From assembly GCF_024206495.1 (NCBI RefSeq), contig NZ_JAMBPQ010000031.1, forward strand, positions 1 to 64,000: a DNA stretch of 64,000 bases. Reading direction: 5' to 3'. Shown here piece by piece: positions 53,560-62,069 of this stretch. The position numbers and the translations under genes are program-made. The notes under the pieces were generated by a model. That model was not told the origin of the DNA. It ran no database searches and saw only the letters and a program-made list of their open reading frames with translations. This stretch comes from Paraburkholderia sp. CNPSo 3272. Its GTDB lineage: Bacteria > Pseudomonadota > Gammaproteobacteria > Burkholderiales > Burkholderiaceae. The first letter of the stretch is position 1; every line of letters starts with the position of its first letter.

Positions 53560-54175
53560 TCGAGTGTTCACGGAACTCCAGCGCGACGCGCTGCAGGAGA
53601 TCGCCAATCTCGGCATGGGGCAGGCCGCGACGCGACTGTCGGGGCTGCTCAATGCCTTCATCGAGCTGTCGGTGCCGCGCGTGCGCGTGGTCGCCGTCTC
53701 CGAGGCCGCGGAGGCGCTGCGTGAGATGACCGGTATCGACGGCCCGGTTGCGGCCGTGCGCCAGGGCTTTCGCTCGGAAATCAAGGGCGAGGCGCTGGTG
53801 ATCTGCCGCAGCGGCGAGATCGCCGAACTTGGCAGCCTGGTCGGCGGACCTTACGCGACGATCGGCGACGATGCCCTCACCGAGGAAGAGCTGATGTTCG
53901 ACGTCGCCAACGCGCTCACGGGCGCGTGCGTGTCGTCGATGCTCGACCAGCTCGGACGCATGCCGGTGTTTTCGCAGCCAGGCCTGCTCGGCGAGGCGAT
54001 CATGCTCGACGAGGTGTTCCAGCCGGGGCTGCTCGCCTGGGACGTCGCGCTGCTCGTCGAAGTCAATTTCGCGCTGGAAGACCAGCGCTTTCGCGCCCAC
54101 CTCGTCATGCTGATGGCCGAGGAGTCGATCCATGTCGTGAGCCGGGCCATCGACGCGTTGTTACATAGCCTATGA
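53552..54175 (+). CDS. CheC-like phosphatase
   Basis: The 207-residue protein has the two active-site motifs of CheC/CheX phosphatases: ELQRDALQEIANLGMGQAATRLS (Glu and Asn) and TEEELMFDVANALTGACVSSMLD (Glu and Asn). CheC removes phosphate from CheY-like receivers. Overlaps of 8 bp with the receiver gene and 4 bp with the cyclase gene make a tightly coupled operon. No chemotaxis genes are near. Confidence 0.9.
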   Translation: MPDRVFTELQRDALQEIANLGMGQAATRLSGLLNAFIELSVPRVRVVAVSEAAEALREMTGIDGPVAAVRQGFRSEIKGEALVICRSGEIAELGSLVGGPYATIGDDALTEEELMFDVANALTGACVSSMLDQLGRMPVFSQPGLLGEAIMLDEVFQPGLLAWDVALLVEVNFALEDQRFRAHLVMLMAEESIHVVSRAIDALLHSL

Positions 54176-55116
54176 ACGAGCCAGCCGGGTTGCCAACACT
54201 AGCGGACCTCGTGGTCGAACGGGTGGGCTTCGGCATATTCGTGGTCGATCGCGACATGAACGTGCTGAGCTGGAACCGCTTCATGCAGGATCACAGCGGC
54301 GTGACCGCCGAGGACGTGATCGGCCGCTCGATCTTCGAACGCTTTCCCGACCTGCCGCGCGCGTGGCTCACGCGCAAGGTGGAAAGCGTGTTCCAGTTGG
54401 GCAGCTTTGCGTTCAGCTCGTGGGAGCAGCGCCCGTATCTGTTCCAGTTCGACCATGACCGGCCGATCACGGGCGGTGTGGACTACATGCAGCAGGACTG
54501 CACCTTCATGCCGCTCATGCGCGGGCGCGATGTGATCGCCGTGTGCGTGACCATCTCGGACGTCACTCACGTGAGCGTCATGCAGCGCGAGCGCGAAGAC
54601 GCCGTGGCCAGGCTGCGCGAATACGCCGACCGCGACGGCCTCACCGGCATCGCCAACCGGCGCTTTTTCGAAACGCGTCTCGCCGATGAATTCCTGCGCT
54701 GGCAGCGCTACGGCGGCGAACTGTCGATGCTGCTGTTCGACCTCGATCACTTCAAGCGCATCAACGACGAATTCGGCCACGTGGCCGGCGACACGGTGCT
54801 GCGCTCGATGGCGCAGCGCGTCTCGGGCGTGGTGCGCAAGCAGGATGTGTTCGGCCGCTTCGGCGGCGAGGAATTCGCGCTGCTCCTGCCGTGCACGCCG
54901 CTCGACGACGCGCTCTACGTGGCGGAGAAGATCCGCCGCACGATCGGCGACGAGCCGATCGAGGTGCAGGGCGTGATCGTGCCCGTGACGGCCAGCGTCG
55001 GCGCCGCGACGGCGCGCACGGGTGCGCCCGACTACGAAGGCATGATCAACGAGGCGGACGCCGCCCTCTATACGGCGAAGCGCCAGGGGCGCAACCGCTC
55101 GGTCGCGCTCGCCTGA
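54172..55116 (+). CDS. PAS-GGDEF diguanylate cyclase
   Basis: The 314-residue protein has an N-terminal PAS domain (about 10-125, VGFGIFVVDRDMNVLSWN) followed by a GGDEF domain with DGLTGIANRRFFE and active site GGEEF at about 237. The inhibitory I-site RKQD lies five residues before it, so product inhibition is likely. It makes cyclic di-GMP and is the third gene of the REC-CheC operon, an output route for the phosphorylated receiver. Confidence 0.93.
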   Translation: MNEPAGLPTLADLVVERVGFGIFVVDRDMNVLSWNRFMQDHSGVTAEDVIGRSIFERFPDLPRAWLTRKVESVFQLGSFAFSSWEQRPYLFQFDHDRPITGGVDYMQQDCTFMPLMRGRDVIAVCVTISDVTHVSVMQREREDAVARLREYADRDGLTGIANRRFFETRLADEFLRWQRYGGELSMLLFDLDHFKRINDEFGHVAGDTVLRSMAQRVSGVVRKQDVFGRFGGEEFALLLPCTPLDDALYVAEKIRRTIGDEPIEVQGVIVPVTASVGAATARTGAPDYEGMINEADAALYTAKRQGRNRSVALA

Positions 55117-55217
55117 TTCCTGCCGCGGCGCGGACAGCCCCCGCCTCAATGCGCTTCACCGCCCCATGTTCCGGGCCACGCGGCCGTGGCTTCACCGGCC
55201 CGATGCTCCGACCGGCC

Positions 55218-55287
55218 TACGCGGGCCGCCCTGCGCGGGCCGCCCTACGCGGGCCGCCCTACGCGGGCCGCCCTACGCGGGCCGCCC
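55218..55287. repeat. Five tandem 14-bp repeats
   Basis: TACGCGGGCCGCCC is repeated five times without spacer (unit 2 has TG for TA). It lies between the diguanylate cyclase and the hopanoid operon, close to a possible promoter of hpnD. Confidence 0.9.
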
Positions 55288-55448
55288 CAAAGGTTGATAT
55301 ACTTTTGCCCGTTTCCGGCCTTGCACGCCTCCTGGCGAACAATTTAAGGGTCGGGTGCCTCGCGCGTGTCCGCGCGCGCGGGCGACCCGCGGCAATGCGG
55401 GCCCGAATTGAGTCGAACGCCCGTGAGGGCGCCCCAGCGGAGATCGTC

Positions 55449-56300
55449 TTGGCTGTTTCCAATCTCGTCGTGGACGATACACAACAAACCGACGCTGCCG
55501 CCGCTTCGTCGGGCAGCTCGTTTTATCTGGCGATGCGGATCCTGCCCCCCGCGCAGCGCGACGCCATGTATCAGGTCTACGCCTTCTGCCGCGCTGTCGA
55601 CGACATCGCGGACAGCGACCTGCCGCGCGCCGAGCGCGCGGCGGGGCTCGAACAATGGCGCGCCGACATCGACGCGTGCTATGCCGGCACGCCGCGCGCC
55701 TCGCTCGCGGCGCTCACGCGCCATATCCATACGTTCGGGCTGCAGCGCGAAGATTTTCACGCGATGATCGACGGCATGGCCATGGACGCCGCCGAGGACA
55801 TCTGCGCCCCCGACGAGGACACGCTCGACCTGTACTGCGACCGAGTGGCGAGCGCCGCAGGCCGGCTGTCGGTGAGGATTTTCGGGATGCAGGAGAAGCC
55901 GGGCCGCTTGCTGTCGCACCATCTGGGGCGCGCGCTACAGCTCACCAACATCCTGCGCGACATCGACGAAGACGCGGACATCAACCGCTGCTATCTGCCG
56001 CGCGAGCTGCTCGCGCGCGAGGGGATCGCGGCGGGCAATCCGCTCACGATCGCCGCCGACCCGTCGCTGCCGCGTGTGTGCGAGACGCTCGTGCAGCGCG
56101 CCCGCGCGCACTTCGCGCAGGCCGACGCGATCATGGACGCCGCATCGCGCGCGCAGGTGAAAGCGCCGCGCATCATGTCGGGCGTCTACCGCGTGCTGCT
56201 CGAGCGCACCGTGGATCGCGGCTTCGACCTGCCGCGCACGAAAGTCAGCAAGCCGCGCGCACGGCTCATGTGGATCGTCGCGCGTTACGCGCTGTTCTGA
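55449..56300 (+). CDS. hpnD: Presqualene diphosphate synthase
   Basis: Joins two farnesyl diphosphates to presqualene diphosphate, the first committed step to hopanoids. The 283-residue enzyme has the two Asp-rich motifs, DDIADSD and DIDEDAD, of squalene/phytoene synthases, plus YAFCRAVDDIAD. Start TTG 55449 is chosen for GGAG at 6-nt spacing; an in-frame ATG at 55395 would add 18 residues. The next start overlaps its stop (TGATG). The partner hpnC is not in this operon. An iteron copy lies inside the gene at 55872. Confidence 0.9.
   Translation: MAVSNLVVDDTQQTDAAAASSGSSFYLAMRILPPAQRDAMYQVYAFCRAVDDIADSDLPRAERAAGLEQWRADIDACYAGTPRASLAALTRHIHTFGLQREDFHAMIDGMAMDAAEDICAPDEDTLDLYCDRVASAAGRLSVRIFGMQEKPGRLLSHHLGRALQLTNILRDIDEDADINRCYLPRELLAREGIAAGNPLTIAADPSLPRVCETLVQRARAHFAQADAIMDAASRAQVKAPRIMSGVYRVLLERTVDRGFDLPRTKVSKPRARLMWIVARYALF
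55872..55888 (+). repeat. Dispersed iteron copy m, inside hpnD
   Basis: Reads GTGAGGATTTTCGGGAT, 16 of 17 bases identical to origin iterons at 43308 and 43682. It encodes VRIFGM in a part of HpnD where this sequence also suits the enzyme (SVRIFG), so it may be coincidental or used by the initiator. Confidence 0.6.
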
Positions 56301-57568
56301 TGCCTCGGCTAGTCCACGTCATCGGCGCTGGGCTTGCGGGCCTCGCGACGGCCGTGCGGCTTCAGCGGCGCGGCGTGCAGGTGGCGCTCTACGAGGCCGC
56401 CAGCCAGGCAGGGGGACGCTGCCGCTCGTACTACGACCGCACGCTTTCGGCGACGCTCGACACGGGCAATCATCTGGTGCTGGCAGGACATGCGCGCACG
56501 CTCGAGTACGTGCGCACGATCGGCGCCGGCGACGCGCTCGCGGGCCCCACCGAGCCGGGCTTCGCGTTCATGGATATCGCCGCGCGCGCGCGCTGGACGG
56601 TGCGCTTCTCGCGTTCGCGCATGCCGTTCTGGATCGGCGACTCGCGCTCGCGCGTGCCGGGTACGCGCGCCGCCGACTATCTGGGCCTGCTGCCGCTCCT
56701 GTTCGCCAAGCCGGGCCGCACGATGGCGCAGACCATGCGCTGCGAAGGCGTGCTGTGGGACCGGCTGCTGCACCCGTTCTTTCTCACGGCGCTCAATGTC
56801 GAGCCGCGCGTGGGCAGCGCGGAGCTGGCGGGCGCGATGCTGCGCGAGTCGCTCACGGCGGGCGGCGAGTCGTTCCGGCCGCTGGCGGCGCGCGCAGGGC
56901 TTTCGAGCGCGTTCGTCGATCCGGCCTTGCGCATGCTTCAGCACGGCGGCGCGGCGATTCGCCTCGACTCGCCGCTTAGGGAGATCGTGTACGACGACGC
57001 GGCGGCCCGCGTCGTCGCACTCGATTTTTCAGACGGGCGCGTCACGCTCGCGCCCGATGAGGCGGTGGTGCTGGCCGTGCCCGGCGCGGCCGCCGCGGCG
57101 CTCGTGCCGGCGCTGCAGGCGCCGCAGCGCCACAATGCGATCGTCACGGTGCACTACGCGGTGCCGGCGCCGTCGGGCCTCGTGACGCCGATGGCGCTCG
57201 TCAACGGCACGGCCCACTGGCTGTGCACGGCCGAAGGGCGGCTCTCGGCGACGATCCACGACGCGCACGGCGTGCTCGACCTCGATCCCGAGGAGATCGC
57301 GCGCCGCGTGTGGGCCGACGTGGCCGAGGCGGCCTCGCTGCCGCTCGAGCCGCTGCCTGCCTGGCGCGTGTGCGCCGATGCGCGCGCGACCTTCGCCGCT
57401 GTGCCCGACGAGGAATGGCGCCGGCCCGCGACGCGCACGCGCTGGAACAATCTGATGCTTGCAGGCGACTGGACGGCTACCGGTCTGCCCGCGACGATCG
57501 AAGGAGCGATCCGCTCGGGCCGCAAGGCCGCCGAGCTGCTCCTGACCGAAAATTTGGAACGTAGATGA
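56300..57568 (+). CDS. hpnE: Hydroxysqualene dehydroxylase
   Basis: FAD enzyme that reduces hydroxysqualene to squalene. The 422-residue protein has the dinucleotide motif GAGLAGLATAVRL (9-21), the GG motif QAGGRCRSYYD and the C-terminal FAD segment LMLAGDWTATGLPATIEGAIRSG. The ATG overlaps the hpnD stop by 1 bp, and the stop overlaps shc by 4 bp. Confidence 0.93.
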   Translation: MPRLVHVIGAGLAGLATAVRLQRRGVQVALYEAASQAGGRCRSYYDRTLSATLDTGNHLVLAGHARTLEYVRTIGAGDALAGPTEPGFAFMDIAARARWTVRFSRSRMPFWIGDSRSRVPGTRAADYLGLLPLLFAKPGRTMAQTMRCEGVLWDRLLHPFFLTALNVEPRVGSAELAGAMLRESLTAGGESFRPLAARAGLSSAFVDPALRMLQHGGAAIRLDSPLREIVYDDAAARVVALDFSDGRVTLAPDEAVVLAVPGAAAAALVPALQAPQRHNAIVTVHYAVPAPSGLVTPMALVNGTAHWLCTAEGRLSATIHDAHGVLDLDPEEIARRVWADVAEAASLPLEPLPAWRVCADARATFAAVPDEEWRRPATRTRWNNLMLAGDWTATGLPATIEGAIRSGRKAAELLLTENLERR

Positions 57569-59595
57569 ACGATTTATCCCAAGCCACGCGGGGCGTCGTC
57601 ACGCCGGACGTGGCAATGCCCGCTCCCACGTTTGCCGACGAGACGGCCGCACCGGTCGGCGCACCGCTCGCGACGCTCGATGCCGCCGTCGTGCGCGCGA
57701 CCGACGCGATCCTCGCCGACCAGCGCGCCGATGGCCATTGGGTCTACGAACTCGAAGCGGACGCCACGATCCCGGCCGAATACGTGCTGCTCGTGCATTA
57801 CCTGGGCGAAACCGCGAACCTCGAGCTCGAACAGAAGATCGCGCGCTACCTGCGCCGCATCCAGCTGCCGGAGGGCGGCTGGCCGCTCTTCACCGACGGC
57901 GCGATGGATGTGAGCGCGAGCGTGAAGGCTTACTTCGCACTCAAGATGATTGGCGACGCCGACGACGCCGACCACATGGTGCGTGCGCGCGAGGCGATTC
58001 TCGCGGCGGGCGGCGCGGAGCAGGTCAACGTGTTCACGCGCATCCTGCTCGCGCTCTTTGGCGTGGTGACCTGGTACGCAGTCCCGATCATGCCCGTCGA
58101 GATCACGTTGTTGCCGCAGTGGTTCCCGTTCCATCTTTCGAAGGTGTCGTACTGGGCGCGCACGGTGATCGTGCCGCTGCTCGTGCTGGGCGCGAAGCGT
58201 CCGGTGGCGCGCAACCCGCGTGGCGTGCGCATCGACGAGCTGTTCCGCGGCGCGCCGGTGAGCGTGGGCCTGAACGCCCGCTCCCCGCATCAGAGCAAGG
58301 GCTGGTTCGGTTTCTTCCGCGCCGTGGACGGCGTGCTGCGCGTGACCGATCCGCTCTTCCCGACCTACCTGCGCCAGCGTGCGATCGACGCCGCGGTGGC
58401 GTTCGTCGACGAGCGCCTGAATGGCGAGGACGGTCTGGGCGCGATCTTCCCGGCCATGGCCAACGCCGTGATGATGTACGACGTGCTCGGCTATCCCGCC
58501 GATCATCCGCATCGCGCGATCGCGCGCCAGTCGCTCGAAAAGCTGGTGACGGTTCACACGGAGGAGGCGTACGTCCAACCCTGCCTCTCGCCCGTGTGGG
58601 ACACGTCGCTGGCGGCGCATGCCCTGCTGGAGACCGGTGACGCCCGCGCCGAGGACGCCGCGCGCCGCGGCCTCGAATGGCTGCGTCCGCTGCAGATTCT
58701 CGACGTGCGCGGCGACTGGATCTCGCGCCGTGAGGCGGTGCGCCCGGGCGGCTGGGCGTTCCAGTACGCGAACCCGCACTACCCCGACGTCGACGACACG
58801 GCCGTGGTCGTGGCCGCGATGGACCGTGTGGACAAGCTCGACAACACGAACGCCTACGACGCCCCGATCGCCCGCGCGCGCGAATGGGTGGTCGGCATGC
58901 AAAGCAGCAACGGCGGCTGGGGCGCGTTCGAGCCGGAGAACACGCAGTACTACCTGAACAACATCCCGTTCTCGGACCACGGCGCACTGCTCGATCCGCC
59001 GACCGCCGACGTCTCGGGCCGCTGCCTCTCGATGCTCGCGCAGCTCGGCGAACTGCCGGCCGCGAGCGAGCACGCGCGCCGCGCGTACAACTACCTGCTC
59101 GAAGAGCAGGAAGCCGATGGCAGCTGGTACGGCCGCTGGGGCATGAACTACATCTACGGCACGTGGACGGCGCTGTGCGCGCTCAACGCGGCCGGTCTCG
59201 GTCACGACGACCCGCGCATGAAGCGCGCGGTGCAATGGCTCGTGCAGATCCAGAACGACGACGGCGGCTGGGGCGAAGACGGCACGAGCTACAAGCTGGA
59301 ATACCGCGGCTACGAGCGCGCCACCAGCACCGCTTCGCAAACGGCCTGGGCGCTGCTCGGCCTGATGGCCGCGGGCGCGGTCGATCATCCGGCGGTTGCG
59401 CGCGGCATCGAGTATCTGCAGACAACGCAGCAGGAACACGGCCTCTGGGACGAAACGCGCTTCACGGCCACGGGCTTTCCGCGCGTTTTCTATCTGCGCT
59501 ACCACGGTTACCGCAAGTTCTTCCCGCTGTGGGCGCTTGCGCGCTACCGCAACCTCAAGCGCGCGGGCGTGACGCGCGTCACGGTAGGTCTGTGA
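57565..59595 (+). CDS. shc: Squalene-hopene cyclase
   Basis: Cyclises squalene to hopene. The 676-residue enzyme has the catalytic DVDD motif at 408-411 (DXDD) and several QW repeats such as QSSNGGWGAFEPENTQYYL and QNDDGGWGEDGTSY. Length and motifs match characterised bacterial enzymes. It is monotopic membrane-associated. It overlaps hpnE by 4 bp and hpnG by 4 bp. Confidence 0.97.
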   Translation: MNDLSQATRGVVTPDVAMPAPTFADETAAPVGAPLATLDAAVVRATDAILADQRADGHWVYELEADATIPAEYVLLVHYLGETANLELEQKIARYLRRIQLPEGGWPLFTDGAMDVSASVKAYFALKMIGDADDADHMVRAREAILAAGGAEQVNVFTRILLALFGVVTWYAVPIMPVEITLLPQWFPFHLSKVSYWARTVIVPLLVLGAKRPVARNPRGVRIDELFRGAPVSVGLNARSPHQSKGWFGFFRAVDGVLRVTDPLFPTYLRQRAIDAAVAFVDERLNGEDGLGAIFPAMANAVMMYDVLGYPADHPHRAIARQSLEKLVTVHTEEAYVQPCLSPVWDTSLAAHALLETGDARAEDAARRGLEWLRPLQILDVRGDWISRREAVRPGGWAFQYANPHYPDVDDTAVVVAAMDRVDKLDNTNAYDAPIARAREWVVGMQSSNGGWGAFEPENTQYYLNNIPFSDHGALLDPPTADVSGRCLSMLAQLGELPAASEHARRAYNYLLEEQEADGSWYGRWGMNYIYGTWTALCALNAAGLGHDDPRMKRAVQWLVQIQNDDGGWGEDGTSYKLEYRGYERATSTASQTAWALLGLMAAGAVDHPAVARGIEYLQTTQQEHGLWDETRFTATGFPRVFYLRYHGYRKFFPLWALARYRNLKRAGVTRVTVGL

Positions 59596-60314
59596 GCGCG
59601 GTGGCTGGCGTAAAGACGTGCGCTTTGCCCGTGATCGCAGTGACGGGCATGGCCTTCGAGGCGAGCATTGCCGCGGGCAAAGGCCAGGACGGCGTACGCG
59701 CCGTCTACGCCGCGCGCGCCGATCTACTGCAGAGCGCGCTCGCGGCGGCGCTCAAGGACGGCGCGGCGGGCATCGTCAGCTTCGGCACGGCGGGCGGCCT
59801 TGCGCCCGATCTCGAGCCGGGCACCCTCGTGATCGCGCAAGCGATCGAAGGGCCGTTCGGGCGCGTCGAGGCCGACGCCGCATGGAGCGCACGCATGGCC
59901 GACGCGCTGATGGCCTCGCCGCTCGCCGCGAAAACCCGGCGCGGCGTGGAGGCAGCCGTGGCCGCGCCGCTCACCGGCGCGGCGGACAAGGCAGCGCTGT
60001 TCAGCGCGAGCGGGGCGCTCGCCGTCGACATGGAATCCCATCTGGCCGCCGCCGCGGCGGCCGCGCATGGCGTGCCGTTCGCGGTGTGCCGCGCGATCGT
60101 CGATCCGGCGTGGCGCAGCTTGCCGAAAGCAGCCATGGCCGGGTTGCGCGACGACGGCACGACGGCGGTGCTCCCTGTCCTGCGCGAGCTGGCGCGCGAG
60201 CCGGGGCAGCTGGGCGGGCTGCTGCGCGTGGCGGCGGACGCGAAAGCGGCACGCCAGTCGCTGAGCGCTGCGCGCCAGGTGTTGACGGCCGCCGGCGCCT
60301 TTTTTCCCACATGA
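59592..60314 (+). CDS. hpnG: Hopanoid-associated phosphorylase/nucleosidase
   Basis: In the hopanoid pathway HpnG removes adenine from adenosylhopane to make ribosylhopane, towards bacteriohopanetetrol. The 240-residue protein has a nucleoside-phosphorylase fold with VTGMAFEASIA, FGTAGGLAPDL and the substrate-binding segment ALAVDMESHLAA. It begins with GTG 59592, overlapping the shc stop by 4 bp. Side-chain enzymes (hpnH and others) are not in the window. Confidence 0.9.
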   Translation: MSAVAGVKTCALPVIAVTGMAFEASIAAGKGQDGVRAVYAARADLLQSALAAALKDGAAGIVSFGTAGGLAPDLEPGTLVIAQAIEGPFGRVEADAAWSARMADALMASPLAAKTRRGVEAAVAAPLTGAADKAALFSASGALAVDMESHLAAAAAAAHGVPFAVCRAIVDPAWRSLPKAAMAGLRDDGTTAVLPVLRELAREPGQLGGLLRVAADAKAARQSLSAARQVLTAAGAFFPT

Positions 60315-60430
60315 CCCTGGCGGGTTATTGAAATACCTAGGGAAAACCCCTATCTCTGGTAACATCTCAGTGTTAACCCTGGTATCGGACTCGCGAACTG
60401 GGGAAGATCACATTTCGGGGAGTTACAGCC

Positions 60431-60916
60431 ATGAATTTTCATACGCGCAAATGGGTCAAGCCTGAAGACCTGAATCCGAACGGCACGCTGTTCGGCGGGA
60501 GCCTGCTGCGCTGGATCGACGAAGAAGCGGCGATCTACGCGATCTGCCAGCTCGACAACCAGCGCGTGGTGACCAAGTTCATGTCGGAGATCAACTTCGT
60601 GAGCTCGGCGCGTCAGGGCGACATCATCGAGCTCGGCATAACGGCCACGGATTTCGGCCGGACGTCGATCACGCTGCGCGCCGAAGTGCGCAACAAGATC
60701 ACGCGCAAGAGCATCCTGACGATCGAAAAGATGGTGTTCGTGAACCTGGGCGCCGACGGCAAGCCGGCCCCGCACGGCCGCGAACGCATCCGCTACGCCG
60801 ACGAAGCTTACGAGCGCTATCGCCAGACGGTGCAGACGACGGCGGACGCTACCGCGCTGGCGGCGGCCAATGAAGCGGAGCGCCAGACCGAGAGCGAGGA
60901 CGCTTCGGTGCATTGA
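60431..60916 (+). CDS. Hotdog-fold acyl-CoA thioesterase (YciA-like)
   Basis: The 161-residue protein has the hotdog-fold thioesterase signature HTRKWVKPEDLNPNGTLFGGSLLRWIDEEAA and the segment NKITRKSILTIEKMVFVNL. It hydrolyses medium- or long-chain acyl-CoA. The C-terminal tail is Ala/Glu-rich. It ends at a strong terminator hairpin. Confidence 0.92.
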   Translation: MNFHTRKWVKPEDLNPNGTLFGGSLLRWIDEEAAIYAICQLDNQRVVTKFMSEINFVSSARQGDIIELGITATDFGRTSITLRAEVRNKITRKSILTIEKMVFVNLGADGKPAPHGRERIRYADEAYERYRQTVQTTADATALAAANEAERQTESEDASVH

Positions 60917-60936
60917 GCGGTGCTCGCGGCGGGATA

Positions 60937-60975
60937 AAAAAACCCGGCAATCTTTCGAGGTTGCCGGGTTTTTTT
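60937..60975. terminator. Bidirectional rho-independent terminator
   Basis: A perfect AACCCGGCAA/TTGCCGGGTT stem (60941-60950 with 60961-60970) is flanked by an A-run and a T-run. It ends the thioesterase transcript and the convergent mlaA transcript (stop at 61023). Confidence 0.93.
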
Positions 60976-61022
60976 GCGCGGATAAGCCGTCCGCCCGCAG
61001 ACGGCCGCCTGCGATATCGAGT

Positions 61023-62069
61023 TCAGGGCGCCGATGCCGGCTTTGCAGGCGCTGCCTTCGCACCCGAAGCCGGCGCCGGCGCGGAAGGCGCTGGCACCAC
61101 CACACCCGCCGTGCCAGCCGCCGCGGCAGCACCCGGCCCCGCGCCAGCCGCGGCCGCGCCCGTCGCCGCCGCGCCGCTCGCAGCCGCAGCCCCCGCGGCG
61201 CCCGCCGTGCTTCCCTCGCCCGGATCCTGGTAATTCGGCAGACCATTGTTCGACGCGCCGGGGGCGGCTGCGCCGCCGGCACCGCCCGACTCGCCCGGGT
61301 CCTCGTAGTTGGGTGCCCCGTTCTCGTTCGGTGTCGCCTCGCCGCCCGGTTCGCCGTAATTGGGCAGCGGCGCATTGTTGCCCCGCGAGTTGCGGATCAG
61401 CGATTCGCGCTGCTGGCGGTAGGCGTCGCGCACGAACGAATACGGATCGAGCGCCGCCTGCTTGAGCAGGTCCGTCGCGCCGAGCAGGTCCGCGCGCGCG
61501 CTGATGAACTGCGCGAGATACATCGGGTTGCGCACCGCCGGCTCGAAGTAGTTGATGACGTTGAACTTCACGTCCACGGCCATGCCGATGCCGTCGCGCA
61601 CCGAACTGGGCCCGAACAACGGCAGCACGAGATACGGGCCGGCCGGCATGCCGTAATGGCCCATCGTGAGGCCGAAGTCCTGATGATGCTTGGGGAGCCC
61701 CGCCAACGTCGCGAAGTCGATCAGGCCGCCCAGACCGAAGGTCGTGTTCATCGCGATGCGCATCAGATCCTGGACTGCATCGGTGATCTTCAGCTGCAGC
61801 ACGTTGTTCGCGAAGTTGTCGACGTCTCCGATGTTCGAGAAGAAGTTCGTGATCGCCTGACGCAGCGGCTGCGGCGTCACCTTCTGGTAGCCCTTGGCGA
61901 CCGGCTGCGCGATGTAGGTGTCGAGTTTGTCGTTGAACGTGAAAATTGCGCGATTCGCGGGCTCGAACGGATCGCCCGGTTTGCGGTCGGGGCCCGTGGC
62001 GCAACCCGACGTCACGAGGAGCGCCAGGCTCGCCGCCGCCATGGTGAGCGCGGCTTGATTCTTCTTCAT
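61023..62069 (-). CDS. mlaA: MlaA-family lipoprotein with repetitive C-terminal tail
   Basis: MlaA (VacJ) is an outer-membrane lipoprotein that extracts phospholipids from the outer leaflet. The 348-residue protein has a lipobox TSGC (Cys at about 23) and MlaA motifs [49 protein letters not shown] and [17 protein letters not shown]. Residues after about 235 form a tail with three NYxxPG units ([27 protein letters not shown]) and an Ala/Gly/Pro stretch absent from E. coli MlaA. The start overlaps the hpnN stop by 4 bp. Confidence 0.93.
   Translation of the reverse strand: MKKNQAALTMAAASLALLVTSGCATGPDRKPGDPFEPANRAIFTFNDKLDTYIAQPVAKGYQKVTPQPLRQAITNFFSNIGDVDNFANNVLQLKITDAVQDLMRIAMNTTFGLGGLIDFATLAGLPKHHQDFGLTMGHYGMPAGPYLVLPLFGPSSVRDGIGMAVDVKFNVINYFEPAVRNPMYLAQFISARADLLGATDLLKQAALDPYSFVRDAYRQQRESLIRNSRGNNAPLPNYGEPGGEATPNENGAPNYEDPGESGGAGGAAAPGASNNGLPNYQDPGEGSTAGAAGAAAASGAAATGAAAAGAGPGAAAAAGTAGVVVPAPSAPAPASGAKAAPAKPASAP

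Noticed and set aside
55218-55287. CRISPR array
   Set aside because: The 14-bp units are directly adjacent with no spacers, and no cas genes are present.
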